Assembly (NCBI RefSeq): GCF_900188115.1
Contig: NZ_FZNW01000012.1
Location: 1-64,000, forward strand
DNA: 64,000 nucleotides
Origin: Haloechinothrix alba
Lineage (GTDB): Bacteria; Actinomycetota; Actinomycetes; Mycobacteriales; Pseudonocardiaceae
Direction: 5' to 3'
The position numbers and the translations under genes were made by a program. Shown here piece by piece: positions 44,281 through 51,756 of this stretch (its first letter is position 1; each line of letters starts with the position of its first letter). The notes beneath the pieces were generated by a model. The model had not been told where the DNA came from. It searched no databases and saw only the letters and a list, made by a program, of their open reading frames with translations.

Positions 44281-45063
44281 TCACGCCGGCCCCGCGCTCC
44301 CGCTGAGGGCACGGCGCACGAACGGTTCGACTGCCGCGCGGTAGGCCTCCGGCGCGTCCTCGTGCACCAGGTGCCCCGTGCCCGGCACCCGGATATGCGT
44401 GCCGCCGCCGGGCACGCGCCGCGCGAGCTCCGCCTGCTGCCCCTCCGGCATCGCCGTGCGCTCCGCCTCGACCACCAGCACCGGGCAGTGAACTTCGTCG
44501 ACATATCCCCAGTACTCGCGTTCGCCCCACTCGGCAGCGATCGCGTAGAGGTCGGACAGCTCGGCGATCAGGTGGTAGCCGTCCGCGCGTTCCTCCACGC
44601 ACTCGGTGAAGTAGTCCCCGTAGGGTGTGAAGAACTGCCGCACGTGCGCGAGGGACTCGAACGGAACCGGCCAGGACTCGAACACCGGCCGCCACGTGTC
44701 CACCGTCCTGCCCCGCTGGTCGACCGCCATGTCCTCGACGACGACCGCGCGCACCAACTCGGGCGACCGCGCCGCCGCTACCAGCGCGTGCAGCCCACCC
44801 ATCGAGTGACCGAGCACGACCGCCGGCCCGGCATCCACCTCGCGCAGCAGCTCATCCACATCGTCGGCGAAGTCCTCTGTCGAACACGGACCGGCTCGCT
44901 CGCTCCTGCCGTGTGCCCGCGCGTCCAGGCCCAGCACGCGGCCGTAGGGCAGCAGCCACTGCGCGACCTGCCACCAGGTGCGCGCGCGGCCCATCAGGCC
45001 GTGCAGCAGCAGGATGGGCGGTCCGGCGCCGCCGAACTCGACCAGATCGGTTCGCTCAGCCAC
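44281..45063 (-). CDS. Alpha/beta-fold hydrolase
   Basis: 260 residues. The nucleophile elbow GHSMGG, oxyanion region LLLHGLMGRARTWW, Asp region VLVVEAER and catalytic His GTGHLVHEDAPEAY are present. The fold covers esterases, lipases and haloperoxidase-like enzymes; the substrate is unknown. In M. tuberculosis a hydrolase (Rv3591c) lies between mutY and mhuD, and this gene is in the same relative place. Confidence 0.9.
   Translation of the reverse strand: MAERTDLVEFGGAGPPILLLHGLMGRARTWWQVAQWLLPYGRVLGLDARAHGRSERAGPCSTEDFADDVDELLREVDAGPAVVLGHSMGGLHALVAAARSPELVRAVVVEDMAVDQRGRTVDTWRPVFESWPVPFESLAHVRQFFTPYGDYFTECVEERADGYHLIAELSDLYAIAAEWGEREYWGYVDEVHCPVLVVEAERTAMPEGQQAELARRVPGGGTHIRVPGTGHLVHEDAPEAYRAAVEPFVRRALSGSAGPA
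44288..44324 (+). repeat. 37-bp direct repeat, right copy
   Basis: Identical to 41492-41528. In this copy the bases encode the hydrolase C-terminus (FVRRALSGSAG) on the minus strand. Confidence 0.9.
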
Positions 45064-45108
45064 GCGGGAAGACTAACCGCACCTCCCGCACGCCCAGTAA
45101 GGACCACC

Positions 45109-45408
45109 ATGATTGGTCTGGACCCGTTTCGCCGCGCGCGCACCTTGCGGTGGCAGCGGCTGACCAAGTTCGCGCCCAGACATGACGATGACGTCAACCT
45201 CGTCACAGACTCCGGCCACTCCATCCCGCTGGATACGGTCCTGCCGTACGAGCGAGTCACCCGCAGCGGGCCGCCCCGCGAGCACGGCATCTCCCCCGAG
45301 GGCGTGGCTGTTTCCGTCGTCGACCCGGCCACGCTCGACGAGACCCACGCCGCCACCCGCGCCTGGTGCCGCCACCACCTCGGACGCGATGACTTCCAGT
45401 TCCCCTAA
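45109..45408 (+). CDS. Hypothetical 99-residue protein
   Basis: ATG 45109 with AAGGA upstream. Sequence begins MIGLDPFRRARTLRWQRLTK and ends HHLGRDDFQFP. It is basic at the N-terminus, acidic later, with no membrane segment or cysteine pairs except one Cys near the end. Divergent from the hydrolase. No family recognised. Confidence 0.5.
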   Translation: MIGLDPFRRARTLRWQRLTKFAPRHDDDVNLVTDSGHSIPLDTVLPYERVTRSGPPREHGISPEGVAVSVVDPATLDETHAATRAWCRHHLGRDDFQFP

Positions 45409-45427
45409 TACCCGGCGCAGCGGGTAG

Positions 45428-45605
45428 GAGGTCACCAGGGACAACCAACGAACAGCCGGTCGAGCACCTGGCGCGCCAACTGTTCAACGAGCACGAAACG
45501 ACCGCGATCATCACCTGGGAGTTGGCTCCGGAGTTCACGCGCAGCGAGTTCCGCGCCAAGGCCCAGCGACACGACGCTCACTCTGCCAGCCAGTCCCAGA
45601 CCAGC
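45428..45605 (+). pseudogene. Unidentified gene fragment beside an IS481 remnant
   Basis: The frame reading TNEQPVEHLARQLFNEHETT, then AIITWELAPEF and SEFRAKAQRHD, looks like protein but has no start codon with a ribosome site and runs into the truncated end of a transposase. It is probably the stump of a gene lost to IS activity. No family recognised. Confidence 0.3.
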
Positions 45606-45611
45606 CATCCG

Positions 45612-46405
45612 AAGACTCACAGTAGTTGTAGTGGATGTTCCAGAACGCGATCGCTGCTGAGCGGGCGTCCTCGCAGGAGAAGTCGCGGGCGTAGAGCAGC
45701 TCCTCAGCCAGAATGCGCTGATAGCGCTCCACCTTCCCGTTGTGCCGCGGCGTGTACGGCTTGGTTTTCGTATGCCTCGCCTGGTTGCCGACGATTCGAG
45801 CGAAGTCGCCAGAGCGGTAGCACGCACCGTTATCTGTGACGATCCGGTGGATGTGATGAATGCCGTGGGCTGCGAACCAGATCTTCGCTCGGGCCAGGAA
45901 CGCCGCAGCGGTGGTTCCCTTCTCGTCACTGAGAGGCGCGGTGTAAGAGAGCCGGGAGAAGCCGTCGATTGCCGAATGCAGGTAGGTGTATCCGCGCTTC
46001 GCGCCAGCTGACTTCGCTGGCCCGGCGGCCTTGGCTTGATCGCTGTCACGGCCATGGATACGCCAACCTCCGCCGTGGGGGATCCGTCCGACCTTCTTCA
46101 CGTCCAGGTGGACCATGTGCCCGGGCCAGCGGGCAGTGATCTTGCCTGGCTTGCGGTTGCTGTCTCCGCCGGGATCGATGAACCGGCGCCTGCCCAGGCC
46201 GAGTCTGGTCAGGTGCCGGGTCACGGTGCGGCGATTGATCGAGCAGTCCGGCATCACCGTGACGTCGCCACCGGTTGACCCACTTCGACGCGCAGGCTCG
46301 TGAGATTCCCGTCTCTGCTGCGACATGGGCGATCGGCCGGGTTTGACAGCGTCCGACGAGGCGACGTCGTCCCTCGATGGATAGAGGCGCGTTGGCGTGG
46401 AGCAC
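45612..46405 (-). pseudogene. IS481-family transposase remnant
   Basis: From 46405 the N-terminal helix-turn-helix reads MLHANAPLSIEGRRRLVGRC and WVNRWRRHGDAGLLDQS. The frame then changes and about 40 residues of the linker are missing. The catalytic half (RTVTRHLTRLGLGRRRFIDP, HLDVKKVGRIP, IVTDNGACYRSGDF, NGKVERYQRILAEELLYARD) is in the next frame and stops matching at IHYNY, where unrelated DNA begins near 45612. The triad residues survive, but the gene is deleted internally and truncated. It differs in sequence from the IS481 gene at 8.7 kb. Confidence 0.85.
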
Positions 46406-46491
46406 AGCGTTTCCTATCGGCTACACGAGCTCGGTGGGCTCAGACGGTCGTGTTGCCTGAGCCCACCGACTTAGGGGCATGGTGTCGGGCA

Positions 46492-46953
46492 CTACCGGAG
46501 CGGGATGTCGGCCCCGTACTCATCGCTGGGCCGGGGGCCGTGGATGCGCCGATCAGCTTCGGTGATGGCAACGTCGTTGATGCTCGCTTCGCGGCGCCGC
46601 ATGAGGCCGTGCTCGTCGAACTCCCACAGTTCGTTGCCGTAACTGCGCCACCACTGGCCTTCTGCGTCGTGACACTCGTACTGGAAGCGGACGGCGATCC
46701 GATTCTCGCGGAAACCCCAGAGGCTCTTACGCAGTGCGTAGTCCAGTTCGCGCTCCCACTTCCGTGTCAAGAAAGCGACGATCTCCTCGCGGCCGCGGAC
46801 GAACGTGTCCCGGTTCCGCCACGTCGAGTCAGGCGTGTAAGCCAGTGCCACCCGGTGCGGGTCGCGGGTGTTCCATGCATCCTCAGCCGCCTGGACCTTC
46901 TGCAGGGCCGTCTCCTGTGTGAACGGCGGGTACGGCGGACGATCTTCGGACAT
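46492..46953 (-). CDS. DUF1348 / NTF2-fold (SnoaL-like) protein
   Basis: 153 residues. Sequence is typical of DUF1348: [60 protein letters not shown] and [20 protein letters not shown]. The fold is a cone-shaped dimer; function is unknown. Divergent from a TetR-family gene, with two matching palindromes between them, so it is very likely that regulator's target. AGGAGGAT precedes the ATG. Confidence 0.92.
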   Translation of the reverse strand: MSEDRPPYPPFTQETALQKVQAAEDAWNTRDPHRVALAYTPDSTWRNRDTFVRGREEIVAFLTRKWERELDYALRKSLWGFRENRIAVRFQYECHDAEGQWWRSYGNELWEFDEHGLMRRREASINDVAITEADRRIHGPRPSDEYGADIPLR

Positions 46954-46970
46954 TGCATCCTCCTAACGTT

Positions 46971-47020
46971 GAGAACGTACGTTCTCTACCGATGTAGTCT
47001 ACGATAGGGAACGTACGTTC
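46971..47020. promoter_or_regulatory. Twin palindromic operators between the DUF1348 and TetR genes
   Basis: GAGAACGTACGTTCTC (46971-46986) and a second GAACGTACGTTC (47009-47020) share a perfect 12-base palindrome, 36 bp centre to centre. They sit between the two start codons. Binding of TetR-family dimers to both would repress both genes. Confidence 0.88.
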
Positions 47021-47039
47021 TCAACGCCAAGGAGCCCGG

Positions 47040-47606
47040 ATGCCAGCCCCGATCACCGAGGAACAGAGCCGACTGGACCGCGACGCCCTGCTCGATGCAG
47101 CAGAGAGGCTCTTCTACCAGCACGGCATCCAGGCTGTCGGCATGGATGAGGTCCGGGCAGCATCCGGTCTACCGCTGAAGCGGATCTACCGACTCTTCGC
47201 GGCGAAGGAGGACCTCGTGGTGGCGATGCTCAAACGTCGCGATCAGCGATGGAGAGCAAGCCTGACGGCCCATGTGGAGGCGGTCGTAGATCCCCGTGAG
47301 CGCGCACTCGCGATCTTCGACTGGCTTGCCGAGTGGTTCGCAGAACCCGGCTTCCGCGGTTGCGCATGGATCAATGCCCACGGCGAACTCGGACCCTCAT
47401 CCGAGGCGGTACTAGCCGAAGTCCGGTCACACAAACAGGCATTCCACGACCAGATCGCGGAGTGGGTCCACGCCACCGGGCTGGCGGTAGTTGAACCGGT
47501 TTTCCTGCTCGCTGAAGGAGCCATCGTGACCGCCGGCATCAGTGGCGACCCCGCCCCAGCCCGCCATGCGCGCGCAGCCGCCGCGACGCTGCTCGGAACA
47601 CATTGA
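47040..47606 (+). CDS. TetR-family transcriptional regulator
   Basis: 188 residues. The helix-turn-helix is at 12-60 (DRDALLDAAERLFYQHGIQA, VRAASGLPLKRIYRLFAAKE). The C-terminal ligand domain includes FDWLAEWFAEPGFRGCAWIN, similar to a group of TetR proteins in which a Cys after GFRG may respond to electrophiles or oxidants; that role is inferred. AAGGAG precedes ATG 47040. It controls itself and the divergent DUF1348 gene through twin palindromes. Confidence 0.93.
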   Translation: MPAPITEEQSRLDRDALLDAAERLFYQHGIQAVGMDEVRAASGLPLKRIYRLFAAKEDLVVAMLKRRDQRWRASLTAHVEAVVDPRERALAIFDWLAEWFAEPGFRGCAWINAHGELGPSSEAVLAEVRSHKQAFHDQIAEWVHATGLAVVEPVFLLAEGAIVTAGISGDPAPARHARAAAATLLGTH

Positions 47607-47964
47607 TTACCGCCACACCGTCAACAACCTCTCTGCCCGCAACACCTAGCCACCGATCATCGAACTCATTGAGTCGAACAACGCCTGCGCTGTCACGCCC
47701 CCGGCTACGTTCGTCGCGACCGAGTCCGAACGCTCACCGAGTGCCGCACCGATGCCGGGCACGCGGCGGGATAGCCGGTTGGGACCGGCCTCCGCTACAA
47801 CGGGTTCCCGCCGGTGTAAGGGAGTTGCCCGCCTCAAGCGTCCACAGTGATGTGTCTATCAGCGCCATACTATCGTCATATTATGCTCTGACCTGCGACG
47901 ATAACCCCTCACCATCCACAGTGGGGAAAGAAGATACAATGAGTCTCGTAACGAGAATACGCCA
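47607..47964. other. Intergenic stretch after the TetR gene
   Basis: No supported gene. An A/T-rich, promoter-like patch lies at about 47850-47890 (CATACTATCGTCATATTATG). A short frame starting MSLVTRIRQRATPARL at 47939 runs through the hairpin that follows and is not convincing. Confidence 0.35.
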
Positions 47965-48008
47965 GCGGGCCACCCCGGCACGGTTGGCATCCATTCGGGG
48001 TGGCCCGC
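47965..48008. terminator. 13-bp perfect hairpin
   Basis: GCGGGCCACCCCG (47965-47977) pairs with CGGGGTGGCCCGC (47996-48008) over an 18-base loop. It may end the TetR transcript or an RNA started from the A/T-rich patch about 90 bases upstream. Confidence 0.6.
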
Positions 48009-48128
48009 CTGACCAGAAACCGCGGAGGGTTCCGTGGCATCACATCGTGTGCCCGAGCGGGTCGCCGCTGCAGGCGCCTGCTCGCCCGTCCATGCTACCG
48101 CCCGGCTCGCCGCCGGGGTGTCCCCACG

Positions 48129-48320
48129 GTGACGGAGACACCCATGGTGGTCGTGTATGTGCTTGCTGCTCTCGCCGGGCTCGTCTCGGTGCTCGTGCGG
48201 GTCGAGACCGCGATCGCGATTGTCGCCGTGTGGGCCACGTTTGCCTCCGCGCCGAGGCGCCACGACCAGGCGGTGACGGTGCTCGACCGGTTGCTGCGCG
48301 TCGGGCGCCGTCACCGGTGA
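48129..48320 (+). CDS. Small membrane protein
   Basis: GTG 48129 gives 63 residues: a hydrophobic segment (VVVYVLAALAGLVSVLVRV, then ETAIAIVAVWATFA) followed by a basic tail (LRVGRRHR). The ribosome site is weak. It converges with relE. No family recognised; it may be a remnant. Confidence 0.35.
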   Translation: MTETPMVVVYVLAALAGLVSVLVRVETAIAIVAVWATFASAPRRHDQAVTVLDRLLRVGRRHR

Positions 48321-48334
48321 GCGCCTCGGGCGGG

Positions 48335-48592
48335 TCAGCGGTAGATCTCGCGGCGGTGCCCGAGGTCGACGACGACGATCAGCAGCACCTGGTCGTGGAC
48401 CTCGTAGATGATGCGGTAGGCACCGACGCGGATGCGCCACACGTTGTCGGTGCCGGACAGTTTCACGCAGCCGTGCGGGCGCGGGTTGTCGGCCAGCGCG
48501 TCGATAGCGGCCATGGCGCGGCGGCGCACGGGCTTGTCCAGCACGTCGAGCGCCTTGGCCGCCCGGCGTGACAGCTCGATGCGGTAGGTCAC
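48335..48592 (-). CDS. relE: RelE/ParE-family toxin
   Basis: 85 residues. YRIELSRRAAKALDVLDKPV, NPRPHGCVKLSGTDNVWRIR and VGAYRIIYEVHDQVLLIVVV are the standard RelE pattern, with the basic residues used for ribosome-dependent mRNA cleavage and the C-terminal LGHRREIYR. Start GTG 48592 overlaps the antitoxin stop by 4 bases, so toxin translation is coupled to antitoxin. Length is normal; both genes look intact. Confidence 0.92.
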   Translation of the reverse strand: MTYRIELSRRAAKALDVLDKPVRRRAMAAIDALADNPRPHGCVKLSGTDNVWRIRVGAYRIIYEVHDQVLLIVVVDLGHRREIYR

Positions 48593-48894
48593 CGCGTGCC
48601 CTCGGATTCGGCCAGGTACTGGTCCCAGGAGATGACCTCGTCCTCCCCGGCGGCGATGCGGTCCTTGGCCTCGGCCGCGCGGCGGGCCCAGTACTCGTCT
48701 TCCATGTGCTCGTAGTTGGCGGCGATGTCGGCGGGCATCAGCGCGGCCACCCGCTCGCCGCGCCGGGTGAGGTAGACGAACCGGTCGTCGTGGGCCACGG
48801 CGTCGACGAGATCGGCGAGCTTGTTGCGCGCCTCGGTCACGGGCACCTCGACGACGCCGGACGCGGGATCGGTCGGTGTGTCACTCATACCCAT
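48589..48894 (-). CDS. relB: Phd/YefM-type (RelB-like) antitoxin
   Basis: About 101 residues from ATG 48894 (an ATG at 48888 is also possible). The N-terminal Phd/YefM fold is clear: VVEVPVTEARNKLADLVDAV, YLTRRGERVAALMPADIA. The acidic C-terminal helix (EDEYWARRAAEAKDRIAAGE) would wrap and inhibit the toxin. An inverted repeat lies right at the promoter, fitting autoregulation by the toxin-antitoxin complex. Confidence 0.9.
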   Translation of the reverse strand: MGMSDTPTDPASGVVEVPVTEARNKLADLVDAVAHDDRFVYLTRRGERVAALMPADIAANYEHMEDEYWARRAAEAKDRIAAGEDEVISWDQYLAESEGTR

Positions 48895-48897
48895 AAC

Positions 48898-48919
48898 GTA
48901 CAGAGTTACTGGTATGTAC
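48898..48919 (-). promoter_or_regulatory. Inverted repeat at the relBE promoter
   Basis: GTACA (48898-48902) and TGTAC (48915-48919) are inverted half-sites 17 bp apart in an A/T-rich patch immediately upstream of the antitoxin start. A likely operator for the RelB complex. Confidence 0.5.
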
Positions 48920-49089
48920 ACCACAGACAGCACGGCGTGACTGTCCGCCGGGTGCGCTTGGGCTCCGGCCCCGGTCGAACTCGGCAGTACGGGTCTGCGG
49001 TACTCCGATGTCGTGGGCCAGGCGGTATCGCTAGCAACCGTTGACCCCTCGGCTCAGCACGCAAGGCTCAGTAGAGGATCCCCGAGCGC

Positions 49090-49386
49090 TCAGAAGTCGC
49101 GCGCGCTCTCGGTGCCCGCTGACGAGTCGAACCGGCGCAGGTGAATGCGCCGGCGAAGCCGAATCGCGGGCCGGATCCCGAGTTGCACGCTGCCCACGAC
49201 GAACAGCCACGTGCCGACAATGACAAGACTCTCGAATAGGAAGAACACACTGCCGATTGCGAACCATACCGCGATCAGGAAGTCGTTCAGGATACTGGCG
49301 AACTCGTAGCGCCTGCGGACGATGAGTTCCTCGTGCCCGATGTGCAGGACGAGGGTACTCGAATCGGATTGGTCAGAAGTACTCAT
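49090..49386 (-). CDS. YrhK-family small membrane protein
   Basis: 98 residues from ATG 49386. The YrhK-like domain has ELIVRRRYEFASILNDFLIA followed by two hydrophobic segments (VWFAIGSVFFLFESLVIVG, TWLFVVGSVQLGIRPAIRL) and a basic tail. The family has no known role. Longer upstream starts add a low-complexity stretch with no homology and are rejected. Confidence 0.75.
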   Translation of the reverse strand: MSTSDQSDSSTLVLHIGHEELIVRRRYEFASILNDFLIAVWFAIGSVFFLFESLVIVGTWLFVVGSVQLGIRPAIRLRRRIHLRRFDSSAGTESARDF

Positions 49387-49640
49387 CCACCAATTCTGGT
49401 ACAAGCTCGACTCTGAAGCTCCCGCCGAACGGGGAACCCCCACTGAGGCAACGCCCGCAGCCGTGCCCGGACACGGCTCAACCCCGCGCCGACTCATCCT
49501 CCGTGCTTGTCATTCCGCCATCATATCCAGCGTCGGTCACCAACTCACGCTGATCCGTCGGATATTCCGGCGCGCCGGTGGGTGATGGTTCGCTGTATCA
49601 CCCACCCGATCCTGTCGGGGTGGCCGCTACCGTGACGCGC

Positions 49641-50045
49641 ATGACGACGAGGGCGCGCACCCGCCGTCACTGGTTCGGTTCCTGGCTGGACTGGCGCCGT
49701 GACGGGGACGGCGGCTGGATCGGGTGGCACGCTGGACGCGGCTACCAGCTCATCCAGATCGGCCGGGAGCAGGCCCAGGCGTACGGCGGCGGGATGCGGC
49801 TGGGCTGGTGCTTCGCGGTACATCCCGACTTGCCCACCGAGGTGGATCCACACGAGGTCGACCGGCCCGGGCCCGGGCTGGGCAGCACGCTCGCCGCCGC
49901 ACGGGCGATCGGGCAGGCCGTCGCACGACACACACGCGGTGACCGGAAACGCCCAGAGCCGGACCGGAAGGGGATGGACGAGGGTCGTGCCAATCTGGAC
50001 CTGACCGCGCTTCGGAGATGTCCGCTACGGTTTCGTCCACCATGA
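49641..50045 (+). CDS. Hypothetical 134-residue protein
   Basis: ATG 49641 begins MTTRARTRRHWFGSWLDWRR. Trp- and Gly-rich core (DGGWIGWHAGRGYQLIQIGR, GMRLGWCFAVHPDLPTEVDP), then a helical piece (STLAAARAIGQAVARHT). No membrane segment. No family recognised. The N-terminal pattern looks like a compact beta-domain. Confidence 0.5.
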   Translation: MTTRARTRRHWFGSWLDWRRDGDGGWIGWHAGRGYQLIQIGREQAQAYGGGMRLGWCFAVHPDLPTEVDPHEVDRPGPGLGSTLAAARAIGQAVARHTRGDRKRPEPDRKGMDEGRANLDLTALRRCPLRFRPP

Positions 50046-50117
50046 GCGTCGACGATGCGCAGCCGGACGAGCGGTCACCTCACCGGGACCGCGCCCCAGC
50101 TCGGGGCAAGGACCGTC

Positions 50118-50850
50118 TCACGCGATGTGCCGACTCCAGAAATCGTCGTCCGCCCAGCCCTCGGGAACGCCCATCCCGGCCAGGTTCATCTGTGGACGGG
50201 TGCTGAGTAGCTCATGGAGCCGTCGTGCCCAGCCGCTGCGTGGCGACACCGAGTCGAGCACGGACTGCAGCGACACCAGGACCGGGTAGAGACGCTTCCT
50301 CGACCGCTCCGGCAGGGCGTCCGTTCCCTTCAGCCATGAGATCGCAGGCGTGGTCGGGATTGCCGGGTAGACGCCGAGGCCGACGTTCCACAGCCGCCCG
50401 TGATCCGCGCAGCTGCTCGTCGCAGGTGTCCCGGACGATTCTCAGGAGCCTGACGTGCTTGCCGTGGTCCCGGAAGTGCGACGCGTCGATGTACCAGTGC
50501 GGGTCGCCGTAGGTCGTAGACATGTGGTCGGTGAGAGCCGCGCGCGCGGCGATCTCGACGCGTTCCAGGGCGTCCATGACCAGCAGCCTCAACGTGCGGT
50601 CGAAGACGTAGAGGTCGAGCACGTCGTCGAACGCCGCGCCCGCACGAAAGAAGTGATCGGGCCGTCCCTGCTGAAAGGGGATCGTGTACGGCGCGAGCCG
50701 GTAGTAGCCTATGTGCCGCAGATACCGCCTGGCCCTGTCCGGATCGGGCACCTCCAGGCCACGCTCAGCGAGGCGATCCACAAGCCCGTCCAGGCTCAGC
50801 GCTGGCTTGTCATAAGAGAGCGAACCGCGCGGCCGCAGCGATCGAGACAT
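50118..50850 (-). pseudogene. Abi_2 (AbiD/AbiF-type) abortive-infection gene with internal deletion
   Basis: From ATG 50850, with CAGGAGAG upstream, the N-terminal 150 residues match Abi_2 proteins: LDGLVDRLAERGLEVPDPDR, YLRHIGYYRLAPYTIPF, FDDVLDLYVFDRTLRLLVMD and ALERVEIAARAALTDHM. After CDEQLRGS (about 50401) the frame is lost. In another frame the family's C-terminus resumes at HGRLWNVGLGVYPAIPTTP and runs through WARRLHELLSTRPQMNLAGM to SRHIA and TGA at 50118-50120. About 70-80 codons between these points, including the RN-x-CAHH motif of the HEPN-like active site, are deleted. Abi_2 proteins are phage-defence or RNA-toxin proteins; this copy cannot be active. Its unusual leader is described separately. 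Confidence 0.85.
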
Positions 50851-50877
50851 TCGGAGCTCTCCTGGCCCGTGGCAGAG

Positions 50878-50978
50878 AAAAATCCCCCAAGTGCGCATCG
50901 TGGAGAGGCGTGGGGGATGTAGTGGAACCGGGATATCACGATCTGTGCGTGGTGTCCGCCAGGGCGCTTGTTCCCCCA
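50878..50978 (-). ncRNA. Structured leader with intrinsic terminator upstream of the Abi_2 gene
   Basis: On the minus strand an 8-bp stem ATCCCCCA/TGGGGGAT (50911-50918 with 50882-50889), a 21-base loop and a run of five T (50882-50878) form a rho-independent terminator 27 bases before the Abi_2 start codon. Further upstream TGGGGGAA (50971-50978) can pair with the same ATCCCCCA at 7 of 8 positions, an alternative that would prevent the terminator. Transcripts ending here would be a short RNA of about 100 bases or more, whose 5' end is not defined. Confidence 0.55.
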
Positions 50979-51402
50979 GTTCACCCCGTCCAAGATGGCG
51001 CGCCCCGGTACGGACACCGCACGCCCACGGACCGCGTATCACCTGGTGATAACTGTCGGTGCAGCTCCTTACCGTCCCGGCATGGCTGATCAGGTAGGTG
51101 GCCCCGACGACGGTCATAGCCCGAGTGTGTTCCGCCGCCACGCGGGTTACGTGGTGACCGGATGGCACACTATCCGATTGCGGCGTCGGAATTCTGCTCG
51201 TCCATGGCGGCGCCCTGGAATTCATGTACCGATCCGATACCAGACCCGACGACCCTCCCCGTGAAACCGAGTTGCACCAGTGATCGGCCACGCAGCCTAT
51301 CGAGGCATGTACACCACCTCGCCTAACCCCGGCGCGCTGCCGCGCACTCCGGACAGGCCATCCCCGTTCCGCGACCACCAGGCAGGACGGCACACTGGTC
51401 AC
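50979..51402. other. Intergenic stretch between the Abi_2 leader and the mhuD-like gene
   Basis: No supported gene apart from the palindrome listed separately. A 60-codon frame from ATG 51085 (MADQVGGPDDGHSPSVFRRH) has no ribosome site or family. Confidence 0.4.
51037..51051. promoter_or_regulatory. Perfect 15-bp palindrome
   Basis: TATCACCTGGTGATA is a perfect 7-1-7 inverted repeat and looks like a repressor operator. It lies about 190 bases upstream of the Abi_2 start and 350 bases upstream of the mhuD-like gene. No cognate regulator is adjacent. Confidence 0.5.
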
Positions 51403-51750
51403 ATGGCTGTCGTAAAGATCAACGCAATCGAGGTCCCCGAAGGCTCCGGTGCCGAGCTGGAACGCCGGTTCGCCGAGCGCGCCCGGACCGTCGACTCCGC
51501 TCCCGGCTTCCTCGGCTTCGAGCTGCTGCGCCCCACCGGCAACGAGCAACGGTACTTCGTCTACACCAAGTGGGAGACCGAGGAGGACTTCCAGAACTGG
51601 GCGAACGGCCCCGCGAAGGAAGCCCACGCAGGTGAGGCCCGCGAGCCGGTCGCCACCGGTGCGAGCCTCCTGGAGTTCGACGTGGTGCTGCGCAGCGAGC
51701 CCACCAGTGCGGGAGGGGCCGGCTCGGCAGGCGACGCGGACGCTTCCTGA
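51403..51750 (+). CDS. mhuD: MhuD-type heme-degrading monooxygenase
   Basis: 115 residues, ABM-fold dimer. The residues that define mycobacterial MhuD are at the same numbers: N7 (MAVVKINAIEVPEG), W66 (FQNWANGP) and H75 (KEAHAGEA), the heme ligand. TGASLLEFDVVL is the C-terminal family signature. MhuD opens heme to mycobilin without releasing CO, freeing iron in the cytoplasm. ATG 51403 is used; the frame extends upstream but without homology. Next to a sirtuin gene with a 6-base gap. Position between hydrolase and clpC matches Rv3592. Confidence 0.93.
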   Translation: MAVVKINAIEVPEGSGAELERRFAERARTVDSAPGFLGFELLRPTGNEQRYFVYTKWETEEDFQNWANGPAKEAHAGEAREPVATGASLLEFDVVLRSEPTSAGGAGSAGDADAS

Positions 51751-51756
51751 ACGCCG

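Noticed and set aside
47603-48571. A 322-codon plus-strand frame after the TetR gene
   Set aside because: It crosses a strong hairpin and runs antisense through relE; composition is shadow-like.
51085-51264. A 60-codon frame upstream of mhuD (MADQVGGPDDGHSP)
   Set aside because: No ribosome site, no family, Arg/Pro-rich end; not reported as a gene.
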